Below, piece by piece: positions 25,316-33,378 of a stretch of 64,000 nucleotides of DNA. The notes beneath the pieces are model-generated. The model was not told where the DNA came from and did not search any database. It worked only from the letters and a program-made list of their open reading frames with translations. The translations under genes were made by a program, and so were the position numbers. Source of the DNA: Cognatilysobacter tabacisoli (GTDB lineage: Bacteria > Pseudomonadota > Gammaproteobacteria > Xanthomonadales > Xanthomonadaceae). Location: NCBI RefSeq assembly GCF_003586305.1, contig NZ_KZ987400.1, positions 592,635 through 656,634 on the forward strand, given 5' to 3'. Position 1 is the first letter of the stretch, and every line of letters starts with the position of its first letter.

Positions 25316-26173
25316 ATGAATCTGACCCTGCCCGCGCTGCTGTCCGCATGCGTCGCCGTCGTCGCGCTGGTCGCGCCGGGCGCCGCGCACGCGCGCACCG
25401 TGTACCGGTGCGTGCAGGGCGGCGTCGTCAGCCTCGCGACGGCGCCTGAGCCGGGCTCGCGCTGCGTCGCCCGCGAGGTCGACGACAACGCGGTGCAGGT
25501 CAACCTGTGGGGCGCGATGGGCGTGGTCAGCGGCACGCTGTACGAGCGCCAGCAGGATGGGCGCACCGTCTACAGCACGCGCAAGCTGCCCGGCTCGACC
25601 AGGGTGCTGTCGTTCACCGTAAAGACGCCGCCGGGCGAGCCGGCACACGCCGGGCTCGGCCGCGTCGGCGCGCCGCGGCTCGAGCCGCACGACGCGCAGT
25701 TCCGCAGTGCCGCCAAGCGCGCCGGCGTCGACGAAGCGTGGCTGCGTGCGATCGCGCATGCCGAGAGCGGCTTCGACGCCCGCGCGGTTTCGAACAAGGG
25801 CGCCCAGGGCGTCATGCAGCTGATGCCGGCCACGGCGCGCGAGTACGGCGTGCGCGATCCGTTCTCGCCCGAACAGTCGATCGATGCCGGCGCGCGGCAC
25901 CTGCGCGCGCTGCTCAAGCGCTATCGCAACGACCGCGTGCTCGCCGCCGCGGCATACAACGCCGGGATCGGCGCGGTCGCGCGCCACGGCGGCGTGCCGC
26001 CGTACACCGAGACGCGCGACTACATCGCCAAGGTCGCTGCGCTCGAGTCGGCCTACGCGGCCGCGCTGCAGAAGGCGCGACCGAAGCGGCGCGCGGCCGC
26101 CGTGGGCGCAGCGCCGCCCGCACTGCGCGCCACGGTCGGCGCCGCCGGCGGAGCGCTCGCTGCGCCGCGCTAG
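25316..26173 (+). CDS. Lytic transglycosylase (SLT family)
   Basis: A 285-residue exported enzyme with signal peptide (CVAVVALVAPGAAHA). Residues about 25-60 (RTVYRCVQGGVVSLATAP) resemble the DUF4124-type small domain that precedes SLT domains. The SLT domain (about 120-245) has the catalytic Glu in AHAESGFD, then NKGAQGVMQLMPATAREYGV and AAYNAGIGAVARHGGVPPYTETRDYI. It should cleave the glycan backbone to 1,6-anhydro-MurNAc. The C-terminus is basic then Ala-rich. It forms a wall-remodelling pair with the amidase upstream. Confidence 0.93.
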   Translation: MNLTLPALLSACVAVVALVAPGAAHARTVYRCVQGGVVSLATAPEPGSRCVAREVDDNAVQVNLWGAMGVVSGTLYERQQDGRTVYSTRKLPGSTRVLSFTVKTPPGEPAHAGLGRVGAPRLEPHDAQFRSAAKRAGVDEAWLRAIAHAESGFDARAVSNKGAQGVMQLMPATAREYGVRDPFSPEQSIDAGARHLRALLKRYRNDRVLAAAAYNAGIGAVARHGGVPPYTETRDYIAKVAALESAYAAALQKARPKRRAAAVGAAPPALRATVGAAGGALAAPR

Positions 26174-26203
26174 CGCACGTAATGCTTCAAAAGTAAGGGC
26201 CTG

Positions 26204-26701
26204 CTAGGAAAGCGCCTTCGCGGCCTCGAACGGCAGGATCGTCGCGCCGCTGGCCTCGATGACCTGCGTGACGCCGTCGAGCATCGCCTTGTCGCCGTCG
26301 ACGATCACCAGGATCCGGCCGGCCTCGATCTCGTCGTGGAAGCGGCGGCGGATCGGATCGGGCAGCGACGAGCCGGTCAGCGCCGACGCCCAGCAGCCGA
26401 CCATCGCCCCGGCCAGGCCGATCGCGGCCGCGCCGGCGAGGGTCAGGCCCACCGGCGCCACGACCACCGCCACCAGGCCCGCCAGCAGCCCGGTGGCGCC
26501 GCCGTAGCCGGCGCCGCGCAGCGCGGCCGGCATCAGGTCGGTGTCGGCTTCCTTGTAGCGGTCGGGAATCGCTTCGAGCTCGATGTCCGAGCGCGCGACC
26601 AGCAGCAGGTCGTCGTCGGGCACGCCCGCGCGGCGCGCGGCGTCCATCGCGGCGCGCGCGGTGGCAAGGTCGGGCGTACTGAACACGTGGCGGGTTTTCA
26701 T
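26204..26701 (-). CDS. DUF1269-like/general-stress-17M-like membrane protein
   Basis: A 165-residue protein. An N-terminal alpha/beta part (FSTPDLATARAAMDAARRAGVPDDDLLLVARSD) precedes a Gly/Ala-rich hydrophobic centre (AGYGGATGLLAGLVAVVVAPVG, AGAAAIGLAGAMVGCWAS), then a second alpha/beta part (HDEIEAGRILVIVDGDKAMLDGVTQVIEASGA). This sandwich is that of DUF1269/YflT-type stress proteins, where the centre is membrane-embedded. Function unknown. ATG at 26701 follows AAGGAGTCCCG. Confidence 0.75.
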   Translation of the reverse strand: MKTRHVFSTPDLATARAAMDAARRAGVPDDDLLLVARSDIELEAIPDRYKEADTDLMPAALRGAGYGGATGLLAGLVAVVVAPVGLTLAGAAAIGLAGAMVGCWASALTGSSLPDPIRRRFHDEIEAGRILVIVDGDKAMLDGVTQVIEASGATILPFEAAKALS

Positions 26702-26822
26702 CGGGACTCCTTGTTCGAAGCCGGTCGCGCCGGCGCCCGTTCACGATCCGACGTCGACGGTTCAAGGCCCGTGATGGCGCAGGTGCGATGCTGTGCCACC
26801 ACCGACCCTGCAGGACACCGCC

Positions 26823-27014
26823 ATGCTGCCCACCGCCGACATCCAGTGCCCGTACTGCGGCGAGCGCATCGAAGTGATCGTGGACGACTCCGCCGGCGAC
26901 CAGCGCTACATCGAGGACTGCCAGGTGTGCTGCCGGCCGATCACCGTCGTCGTGTCGATCGACGACGAGGACGGCCAACCGCGCGTCGACGCGTACGGCG
27001 AAGACGACGCGTGA
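26823..27014 (+). CDS. CPXCG-motif cysteine-rich protein
   Basis: A 63-residue protein with an N-terminal CPYCG and a second pair in DCQVCCRPI, giving a probable four-cysteine zinc site. The C-terminus is acidic ([17 protein letters not shown]). This is the small CPXCG family common in Proteobacteria, of unknown role. ATG at 26823 was preferred to the ATG at 26793 because family members start a few residues before CPXC. Confidence 0.88.
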   Translation: MLPTADIQCPYCGERIEVIVDDSAGDQRYIEDCQVCCRPITVVVSIDDEDGQPRVDAYGEDDA

Positions 27015-27320
27015 TCCGGACGGCGTGAGGGCGATGGACGCCGCGCCGGCGTCGCGGCCTTTGCGCGACCGGGCGTGAAGATTTCGTTTCCGTTCAGGCG
27101 ACTGCCGCGCCACGCGCGCCGCCAATCCGCTGCGCGCATCACGCTTCGCGCCGGCGCGCGCTGCGTGCCTAGCGGCAACGGCACGCGCGTTGGTTAAGCG
27201 CGCGTTGTGCGTGCGATTCACGTCGCGGTTGGGTTCATCGACGCGGCGACAAGGTGCAGGCCGTGCGGAATCCCCGGTTCCACCGCCGCGCGGACCACTT
27301 TCGTTCAAGGAGACCCATCG
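27015..27320. other. 306-bp region before the EF-hand gene
   Basis: No gene seen. It holds several TTCA-containing half-sites (27083-27095, 27217-27221, 27234-27238) and the 12-mer GGTTCATCGACG (27232-27243), which also occurs in the CsbD upstream region near 55938. It is probably the promoter region of the EF-hand gene. Confidence 0.45.
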
Positions 27321-27683
27321 ATGACCATCCTGTCCCGCAACAACCGTCTGGTTGCCTTCGCCCTCGTCGCCTCGCTCAGCGCCCCGCTGGCGTTCGCGCA
27401 GTCCGCGGCCACCGACGCGCCGCCGGCCGAGCAGGCCTCGCCCGTCGCGCAGGAAGCCGCCGCGCAGCCGGCACAGGCGGCCGCCGCCCCGGCGAAGAAG
27501 AGCTGGGCCGACGTCGATGCCGACAAGGACGGCAAGCTGACCCGCGCCGAGGCCGACAGCGTGCCGGCGCTGGCGCAGGTGTTCGCGCAGGCCGACGGCG
27601 ACGCCGATGGCGCGCTGACCGCGGACGAGTACAAGGCGTTCGTCGGCAAGCAGCAGGGCGCCGCCGCCGGCGAGACCAAGTAA
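27321..27683 (+). CDS. Secreted EF-hand calcium-binding protein
   Basis: A 120-residue protein with signal peptide (LVAFALVASLSAPLAFA), an Ala/Pro/Gln linker and two EF-hand loops: DVDADKDGKLTRAE and QADGDADGALTADE, both with Asp at positions 1, 3, 5, Gly at 6 and Glu at 12. It should bind Ca2+ in the periplasm or outside. Partners unknown. ATG at 27321 is preceded by AAGGAG. A hairpin terminator follows. Confidence 0.9.
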   Translation: MTILSRNNRLVAFALVASLSAPLAFAQSAATDAPPAEQASPVAQEAAAQPAQAAAAPAKKSWADVDADKDGKLTRAEADSVPALAQVFAQADGDADGALTADEYKAFVGKQQGAAAGETK

Positions 27684-27715
27684 CGCGCGCCTGCACGACT
27701 CCCCCACGTGCATGC

Positions 27716-27746
27716 AAGGGCGGCCCTCGGGCCGCCCTTCTGCGTT
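27716..27746 (+). terminator. Hairpin after the EF-hand gene
   Basis: Ten-base stem AAGGGCGGCC / GGCCGCCCTT with a four-base loop, followed by CTGCGTT. The T tract is weak but the stem is strong and the position, 33 bp after the stop, is right. Confidence 0.65.
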
Positions 27747-27822
27747 CAGGGCCGGGCGGACAATGTTCTGCGTTGCGTCGGCGGCGCTGCCGCGCGGACG
27801 CGGCTTGCGGGAGAATGCGCGC

Positions 27823-28563
27823 ATGACCGCCTCCCCCGACGATTCGATCGCGCTGGTCGGCTTCGATGCCGACGACACCCTGTGGCGCAGCCAGGATTAC
27901 TTCGACGCCGCGCAGCTGGAGTTCGAGCGCATCGTCGGCCGCTACGTCGACCTCGGCGACGCCGATGCGCAGCAGCGGCTGTACGAGCTCGAGAAGCGCA
28001 ACGTCGAGATCTTCGGCTACGGGGTCAAGAGCATGGCGCTGTCGATGATCGAGGCGGCCGTCGCGATCACCGGCGAGCGCATCAGCGGCGCCGACGTGCA
28101 CCGCATCGTCGGCCTGGCCAAGGACCTGCTGCAGCACCCGGTCGAGCTGCTGCCGGGCATTGCCGAGGCGGTCGAACGGATCGCCTCGCGCCACCCGGTG
28201 GTGCTGATCACCAAGGGCGACCTGTTCCACCAGGAGGCCAAGGTCCGCCGCTGCGGGCTGGCCCACTGGTTCGGCCGCATCGAGATCGTCAGCGAGAAGG
28301 ACGCGTCGACCTATGCGCGCGTGCTGTCGGAGTTCGACCTGCCGGCGTCGCGCTTCGTGATGATCGGAAATTCCCTGCGTTCGGACATCGCGCCGGTGCT
28401 GCAGCTGGGCGGCTGGGGCATTCACGTGCCGTACCACACGACCTGGGCGCACGAGAACGAGGCCGACGTCGCCGCCGACGCGCCGCGACTGCGGGTGGTG
28501 CGCGACGCACGCGAGCTGCCCGATGCGGTCGCCGCGCTGGCCGCTCAGGCGCACGCCAGCTGA
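27823..28563 (+). CDS. HAD-superfamily hydrolase
   Basis: A 246-residue HAD phosphatase. Motif I is FDADDTLW (nucleophile Asp and acid/base Asp), motif II is VLITKG, motif III Lys is in the VSEKDASTY region, motif IV is MIGNSLRSDIAPV. A helical cap lies between I and II (about 30-110), as in subclass C1. The substrate is a phosphate ester not identifiable from sequence. ATG at 27823 follows GCGGGAG; longer frames are unlikely. Confidence 0.92.
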   Translation: MTASPDDSIALVGFDADDTLWRSQDYFDAAQLEFERIVGRYVDLGDADAQQRLYELEKRNVEIFGYGVKSMALSMIEAAVAITGERISGADVHRIVGLAKDLLQHPVELLPGIAEAVERIASRHPVVLITKGDLFHQEAKVRRCGLAHWFGRIEIVSEKDASTYARVLSEFDLPASRFVMIGNSLRSDIAPVLQLGGWGIHVPYHTTWAHENEADVAADAPRLRVVRDARELPDAVAALAAQAHAS

Positions 28564-28689
28564 ACAGGCACCCCAACGGCGGCTGAGCGTCGACGCCGGG
28601 TGACGGAAAAATTAGGAGGCGGTTCACCTGCGCGGACGCATCGTCGGTCCCGTGCCCACCGCGGTGGTGGGTGTCGAAAGGAGAACCGC

Positions 28690-29166
28690 ATGGCCACCTT
28701 GACCCGCTGGATCGCCCCCGTCGTCCTCGCCGCCGGCTTCGGCGCCGTGGCGATGGCCCCGGCTCCCGCACACGCCCAGAGCGGCGACGACCTGGCGCGC
28801 GTCATCGTCGACGTCGCCGACGTGATCTTCCGCAGCGGCCAGCCGTACTACCGCCATGGCAACTACGGCTACAACGACCGCCTGATCGTCGACCGCGACC
28901 GTTACGGCCGCCCGATCTACTACCGCTACGCTCCGCGCGAGGCCTATCGCAGCGGTCCGCCGTACGGCAACGCCTATGGCCACTACAAGAACAAGCACAA
29001 GGGCGTGAAGTGCGACAAGCGGGGCCGCTGCGAGACGCGCTACTACGACCCGCAGTACGACCGCAGCTACAACGCACGCTACGACAACCGCTACTACGAC
29101 AACCGCTACGGCTATCGCGACGACGATCGCTACTGGGACGGCCGCCGCTGGCGCGACCGCGACTGA
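28690..29166 (+). CDS. Secreted Tyr/Arg/Asp-rich repeat protein
   Basis: A 158-residue protein with signal peptide (VVLAAGFGAVAMAPAPAHAQ). The mature part is extremely rich in Tyr, Arg, Asp and Asn. Its C-terminal third has imperfect short repeats (YDRSYNARYDNR, YYDNRYGYRDDDRYWDG). Two cysteines (VKCDKRGRCETR) sit in the middle. It may be disordered or wall-associated. Function unknown. The ATG follows AAAGGAG. A TTAGG-N6-TTCAC element 63 bp upstream resembles repeats before phoPQ. Confidence 0.78.
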   Translation: MATLTRWIAPVVLAAGFGAVAMAPAPAHAQSGDDLARVIVDVADVIFRSGQPYYRHGNYGYNDRLIVDRDRYGRPIYYRYAPREAYRSGPPYGNAYGHYKNKHKGVKCDKRGRCETRYYDPQYDRSYNARYDNRYYDNRYGYRDDDRYWDGRRWRDRD

Positions 29167-29195
29167 TCGACCGCGCATCGGCGCGTGAACCACCC

Positions 29196-29228
29196 GACGG
29201 CACCGGCAACCCGGTGCCGTCGTCTTTT
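29196..29228 (+). terminator. Intrinsic terminator
   Basis: Eleven-base stem GACGGCACCGG / CCGGTGCCGTC with CAAC loop, followed by GTCTTTT. It lies 30 bp after the stop of the Tyr/Arg-rich protein gene. Confidence 0.88.
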
Positions 29229-29290
29229 GCGGCGTCCGTCACCGGTGGCGGTGCTAGCCTGCGCCGACCCGAGACCACCGGAGCGCCCCG

Positions 29291-29752
29291 ATGACCCGTC
29301 GACGCCGTCCCCCGACCGCCCTGCTGCTGGCCTTCGCGATCGCGTTCGGCGCGACGCTGCCCGCGCTGCCCGCCGCGGCCCAGTCCGGCGGCCCGATCGA
29401 CTGCGAACTGCGCTTCGAACTGTCCGGCTGGTCCGCGTTCTACAAGCGCGCCGACGGCACCGGCACGATCACCTGCGACAACGGCCAGCGCATGGACGTG
29501 CGCATCAAGACGCGCGGCGGCGGCATCACCGTCGGCAAGACGCGCATCGCCGACGGGCGCGGCGAGTTCTCCGGCGTGTACCGGATCGACGACGTGCTCG
29601 GCACCTACGCGGCCGCCGAGGCGCACGCCGGCGCCGGCAAGTCGGCCGGCGCGCAGGCGCTGACCAAGGGCAGTGTGTCGCTGGCGCTGGCCGGCAAGGG
29701 CGAGGGCTGGGACCTGGGCGTGTCGTTCGGCAAGTTCGTCATCGAGCGCTGA
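29291..29752 (+). CDS. Secreted protein of unknown function
   Basis: A 153-residue protein with signal peptide (LLLAFAIAFGATLPALPAAAQ). The mature part is a beta-rich domain (CELRFELSGWSAFYKRADGTGTITCDNGQ, then GGITVGKTRIADGRGEFSGVY) with two cysteines that could pair. It ends in hydrophobic strands (WDLGVSFGKFVIER), somewhat like lipid-binding SYLF-type domains, but the match is not firm. ATG at 29291 lies 63 bp after the terminator of the previous gene. Confidence 0.72.
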   Translation: MTRRRRPPTALLLAFAIAFGATLPALPAAAQSGGPIDCELRFELSGWSAFYKRADGTGTITCDNGQRMDVRIKTRGGGITVGKTRIADGRGEFSGVYRIDDVLGTYAAAEAHAGAGKSAGAQALTKGSVSLALAGKGEGWDLGVSFGKFVIER

Positions 29753-29801
29753 TTGCCCCGCCACCGGCAAGGCTGAACCGCGCGAACGCGGCGCGGTGGA
29801 T

Positions 29802-29817
29802 TTCAGAACGCGTTCAC
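29802..29817 (+). promoter_or_regulatory. TTCAG-N6-TTCAC direct repeat
   Basis: Two half-sites with an 11-bp period, 60 bp before the ATG of the gene at 29877. The same arrangement is found before the PepSY-phoP-phoQ genes (44832-44847). The 11-bp direct repeat is typical of OmpR/PhoP-family operators. Binding is inferred. Confidence 0.45.
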
Positions 29818-29876
29818 TGCCGCGCGCCGAGACTCGCGACCACACACCGCGGCATCGGCCGCAGCTGGAGTTCGCC

Positions 29877-30626
29877 ATGACCACCCGTACCGATCGATCG
29901 ATCCGTTCGCCGCTGCGCACGCGCCTGCTCGCGATCGCGCTCGGCCTGGCCGCCGCCACCGGCGCCGGCAGCGTGGCCGCGCAGGATTACGTGTTCGGCT
30001 GGAACCCGCGCAGCGGCGACGTCTGGGTCGACAACACCCTCGGCGACATGAACCGCTACGGCAGCCGCTACCGCGATCCGTTCGTCGACGAGCTCGTCCG
30101 CTACCACGGCGCCCCGCGCGACCTGGTCACCGACCTGCTCAACACCCGCCGCTGGGCGCCGGGCGACGTGTACTACGCCTGCGCGCTGGCCTCGGCGCTG
30201 GGCCGCCCGTGCCGCTACGTGGCCGATTACTGGGAGCGCAACCACGGCAAGGGCTGGGGCGTCGTCGCGCAGGAGCTCGGCATCAAGCCCGGCTCGGCCG
30301 AGTTCCACCGCCTGAAGCGCGGCTTCGTCCCGACTTACGACCGCTGGTCGCGCCCGATCACCCTCGACGCCGACCTGCGCGACGACTTCCCAGGCCGCGG
30401 CAACGGCGGCAACCGCGGCGGCAAGCCGGTGACCGCGGGCGCTGGCAAGGGCAAGCCGGTCAGTGCCGGCCCGACCGCGGGCAAGGGCAAGGCGACGTCC
30501 ACCGGCCCGGCGGCCGGCAAGGGCAAGCCGACCACGTCGCCGGCATCGGGCAAGGGCAAACCCGCGACGACCGGCGGCAAGGCGCAGGGCCAGGGCAAGG
30601 GCAACAAGGGCAACGGCAAGGGCTAA
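29877..30626 (+). CDS. Secreted protein with Gly/Lys repeat tail
   Basis: A 249-residue protein with signal peptide (LLAIALGLAAATGAGSVAAQ). Residues about 36-165 form a unique domain (YVFGWNPRSGDVWVDNTLGDMNRYG, YYACALASALGRPCRYVADYW, LGIKPGSAEFHRLKRGF) with two cysteines. The last 80 residues are repeats built on GKGKP (for example PTAGKGKATSTGP, PAAGKGKPTTSP), basic and probably disordered. The repeats could bind acidic polymers. Family not recognised. A PhoP-like repeat lies upstream. Confidence 0.78.
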   Translation: MTTRTDRSIRSPLRTRLLAIALGLAAATGAGSVAAQDYVFGWNPRSGDVWVDNTLGDMNRYGSRYRDPFVDELVRYHGAPRDLVTDLLNTRRWAPGDVYYACALASALGRPCRYVADYWERNHGKGWGVVAQELGIKPGSAEFHRLKRGFVPTYDRWSRPITLDADLRDDFPGRGNGGNRGGKPVTAGAGKGKPVSAGPTAGKGKATSTGPAAGKGKPTTSPASGKGKPATTGGKAQGQGKGNKGNGKG

Positions 30627-30635
30627 GCTTCGCGG

Positions 30636-31079
30636 GTGGACACGACTGCCCCCGCGAACGCCGTCACCCCCGACCTGCGACCCGGCGACGACCGGGTCAC
30701 GCACCGCGGCGGCTGCCACTGCCGCCGCGTGCGGTTCGAGGTCGATGCGCCCGCGCACCTTACGGTGCTCGACTGCAATTGTTCGATCTGCCGGATGACC
30801 GGCTTCCTGCACCTGATCGTGCCGGCGACGCGGTTCCGCCTGCTGGCGGGCGCCGACGCGCTGGCCGAGTACACCTTCAACACCGGCGTGGCGCGGCACC
30901 GCTTCTGCCGCCACTGCGGCGTCAAGGCCTTCTACGTGCCACGCAGCCATCCGGACGGCATCGACGTCAACGTGCGCTGCCTCGATCCGGGCACCGTCGC
31001 GTCGATGCACGTCGACGCGTTCGACGACGCCGACCGCGACGCGGCGACCGCCGCGCTCGCGCACCTCAGCCGGGCCTGA
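30636..31079 (+). CDS. GFA-family (CENP-V/formaldehyde-activating type) zinc protein
   Basis: A 147-residue protein with the GFA zinc signature: GGCHCRRVRFEV, DCNCSICRMTG and HRFCRHCGVKAFY. The family binds zinc, and a few members speed up glutathione-formaldehyde adduct formation. The specific substrate here is unknown. The start is GTG at 30636, ten bases after the previous stop, so cotranscription with the repeat protein is likely. Confidence 0.9.
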   Translation: MDTTAPANAVTPDLRPGDDRVTHRGGCHCRRVRFEVDAPAHLTVLDCNCSICRMTGFLHLIVPATRFRLLAGADALAEYTFNTGVARHRFCRHCGVKAFYVPRSHPDGIDVNVRCLDPGTVASMHVDAFDDADRDAATAALAHLSRA

Positions 31080-31105
31080 GCGGCCCGGCGGATCGTCGTC
31101 TCGCG

Positions 31106-31591
31106 ATGGCCAGCTCCGGGCACATCGAGATCGTCGACTACGACCCGCGCTGGCGGGCCGACTTCGCGCGCCTCAACCTCGAGTGGCTCGAACGCTGGTT
31201 CACGGTCGAACCGATCGACCGCGAGGTGCTCGGCGACCCGGACACCCACCTGCTCGCCGGCGGCGGGCGGATCCTGTTCGCGGTCGACGCCGACGGCCGT
31301 GCGGTCGGCACCGTCGCGCTGCGCCACGACGGCGACGGGGTCTACGAGCTGACCAAGATGGCCGTCGAACCCGAGATGCGCGGCCGCGGCGCCGGTCGCG
31401 CGCTGATGGAGCATGCGCTCGCCGCGTACCGCGAGCTCGGCGGCCGCGAGCTGTACCTCGAGTCGAGCAGCCGGCTGGCGCCCGCGCTCGCGCTGTACGA
31501 GCGCGCCGGCTTCGTCCACCACCCGGCGCCGCGGCCGGGCTCGCACTACGCCCGCGCGGACGTGCACATGATCTGGGTGCCCGCCAGCTGA
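31106..31591 (+). CDS. GNAT-family N-acetyltransferase
   Basis: A 161-residue acetyltransferase. The acetyl-CoA pyrophosphate loop is seen in the motif VEPEMRGRGAGRALMEHAL, preceded by VGTVALRHDGDGVYELTKMA and followed by YLESSSRLAPALALYERAGF. The substrate is unknown. It begins 26 bp after the GFA gene and is probably in the same operon. ATG at 31106. Confidence 0.9.
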   Translation: MASSGHIEIVDYDPRWRADFARLNLEWLERWFTVEPIDREVLGDPDTHLLAGGGRILFAVDADGRAVGTVALRHDGDGVYELTKMAVEPEMRGRGAGRALMEHALAAYRELGGRELYLESSSRLAPALALYERAGFVHHPAPRPGSHYARADVHMIWVPAS

Positions 31592-31654
31592 CGTGGCGCC
31601 GGCTTCTGGCGCGCGTGAAACGGCCGGGCCATCCACGCATGGCACCATAGGCGC

Positions 31655-32410
31655 ATGGCCTCGACCGTCCTCGACCTGAATCACGTCCGTCGCGGCTGCG
31701 CCCAGTGCTCGCTGCAGCAGCTGTGCCTGCCCGCGGGAATCAGCGCCGGCGACCTCCAGCAGCTCGACGACATCGTCAAGCGGCGACGCCCGGTGGCCGG
31801 CGGCGAGCGGTTGTTCCGGCTCGGCGACCCGATGTCGGCGGTCTATGTCGCCCGCGACGGCGCGTTCAAGACCGTGGCCCTGAACGAGGACGGCGAGGAG
31901 CAGATCGTCGGCTTCCACCTGCCGGGCGAGCTGATCGGGCTCGACGCGCTCGGCTCGGGCCACCACCGCTGCGAAGGCGTCGCCCTGGTCGAGGCCAACG
32001 TCTGCGAGGTGCCGTACGACCTGCTCGCGCACGTCGCCGCGCAGCTGCCGAGCCTGCAGCAGCAGCTGATGCGGGTCATCGGCCAGAGCGTCGACCGCGA
32101 CCAGGACCACGTGGGCATGCTGGTGCGCCGCTCGGCCGGCGAGCGCATCGCCCTGTTCCTGCACGGGCTGGGCGAGCGCTACCGGCACATCGGCCAGTCG
32201 GCGATCCAGTTCAAGCTGCCGATGAGCCGCGAGGACATCGCCAACTACCTCGGCCTGGCGCTGGAGACGGTCAGCCGCGGCTTCTCCAAGCTGCACGAGG
32301 ACGGCGTCATCGCGGTCAGCGGGCGGCGCATCGAAGTGCTCGACACGCTCGAGCTCAACCGCCTCGCCCACGTGCACGAAGCGGTCGACGCCAAGCGCGG
32401 ACGCGCCTGA
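31655..32410 (+). CDS. fnr: Fnr/Anr-type oxygen-sensing transcription regulator
   Basis: A 251-residue Crp/Fnr protein. Cys15, Cys18, Cys24 and Cys117 have exactly the spacing of the four [4Fe-4S] ligands of E. coli FNR (20, 23, 29, 122), so it should dimerise and bind DNA when oxygen is low. The cNMP-like beta-roll (about 45-130) and dimer helix are followed by a helix-turn-helix (MSREDIANYLGLALETVSRGFSKL) with the E-SR recognition pattern of FNR. It ends 4 bp from the convergent end of the cbb3 operon, whose promoter carries a perfect FNR box. Confidence 0.96.
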   Translation: MASTVLDLNHVRRGCAQCSLQQLCLPAGISAGDLQQLDDIVKRRRPVAGGERLFRLGDPMSAVYVARDGAFKTVALNEDGEEQIVGFHLPGELIGLDALGSGHHRCEGVALVEANVCEVPYDLLAHVAAQLPSLQQQLMRVIGQSVDRDQDHVGMLVRRSAGERIALFLHGLGERYRHIGQSAIQFKLPMSREDIANYLGLALETVSRGFSKLHEDGVIAVSGRRIEVLDTLELNRLAHVHEAVDAKRGRA

Positions 32411-32414
32411 CGCC

Positions 32415-33131
32415 TCAGGCCAGCGGCAGGCTGCGGCAGCCCAGCGCCTCGAGCACGCCGTGCAGCGCCGGCGCTTGCGCGAGCCACGGCGCGGTCAGCG
32501 TCACCAGCCCGGCCGCGAGCACCAGCAAGCCCGCGGCGGTGCGCCAGCCGCTGCGCTGCAGCCGCTGGCCCACGCGCGAGCCGGCCCAGGTCAGCGGCAG
32601 CATCACCGACAGGGTGCCGATCCCGAACGCCGCCATCGTCGCCGCGCCGTGCAGCGGGTCGGCCTGCAGCCACGCGGCGGCGAGCAGCGTCGTGCTCAAT
32701 CCGCACGGCAGCCAGCCCCACAGCAGTCCGAGCGTCATCCGCCTGGCGACGGTGTCGGCCGGCAGCAGTCGCTGCTGCAGCGGCCGCAGCCACTGCCAGG
32801 CGCGCGCGCCGGGGGCGCCGAAGAAGCGCAGGCGGCCGCGCCGGTCGAGCAGGCGGATCGCGGCGACGATCATCACCGCGCCGACCATCGCCCGCAGCGC
32901 GGTGGCCAGCCACGGCGCCCGCGCCATGCCGAGCAGGCCGTAGCCGAGCCCGCCGACGATCGCGCCGGCCAGCACGTAGCCGAGCACGCGGCCGAGGTTC
33001 GGCTGCGCGGCTTCCCACCAGCCGCCGCGGCCGGACATCGCGGTGGCGATGCCGCCGCACATCGCCGCGCAGTGGCCGCCGCCGAGCAGGCCGGTCAGCG
33101 CCGCGCCGCCGAGTACAAGCCAGTCAAGCAT
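32415..33131 (-). CDS. SafE/TauE-like membrane protein of the cbb3 assembly operon
   Basis: A 238-residue protein with about six transmembrane segments. The N-terminal GGGHCAAMCGG (His/Cys) and the central WGWLPCGLS are typical of the sulfite-exporter-like proteins at the end of cbb3 oxidase operons, relatives of DsbD-type and CcoA-like carriers thought to help copper or redox handling during oxidase assembly. The start overlaps the ccoS end by 8 bp. It is the last gene of the operon. Confidence 0.88.
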   Translation of the reverse strand: MLDWLVLGGAALTGLLGGGHCAAMCGGIATAMSGRGGWWEAAQPNLGRVLGYVLAGAIVGGLGYGLLGMARAPWLATALRAMVGAVMIVAAIRLLDRRGRLRFFGAPGARAWQWLRPLQQRLLPADTVARRMTLGLLWGWLPCGLSTTLLAAAWLQADPLHGAATMAAFGIGTLSVMLPLTWAGSRVGQRLQRSGWRTAAGLLVLAAGLVTLTAPWLAQAPALHGVLEALGCRSLPLA

Positions 33132-33378
33132 CGCCGCGCTCCGCGGCCGCGTCTGCGTCGCTTGCGACCGCGTCCGGATTGTCCGGACCTGCCGAGGCTG
33201 GCCCCGCGCGCGCGGTGTCCACGAGCACGTCGTCGACGAACTCTTTGTCGACGAGGATGTCGAGCGCCGGCGTGTCGAGGTCGTCGAACTGCCCGCGCTT
33301 GACCGCCCACGCGAACGCCCAGCCGGCGGCGACGACCAGCACCAGGCTCAGCGGCACCAGCAGCAGCAGGCTGTTCAT
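33124..33378 (-). CDS. ccoS: cbb3 oxidase maturation protein CcoS
   Basis: An 84-residue small membrane protein. One transmembrane helix (SLLLLVPLSLVLVVAAGWAFAWAV) is followed by the family mark KRGQFDDLDTPALDIL. CcoS is needed for haem and copper insertion into cbb3 oxidase in other bacteria. The C-terminal 40 residues are acidic and longer than usual. Start ATG overlaps the ccoI stop as ATGA. Confidence 0.94.
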   Translation of the reverse strand: MNSLLLLVPLSLVLVVAAGWAFAWAVKRGQFDDLDTPALDILVDKEFVDDVLVDTARAGPASAGPDNPDAVASDADAAAERGDA

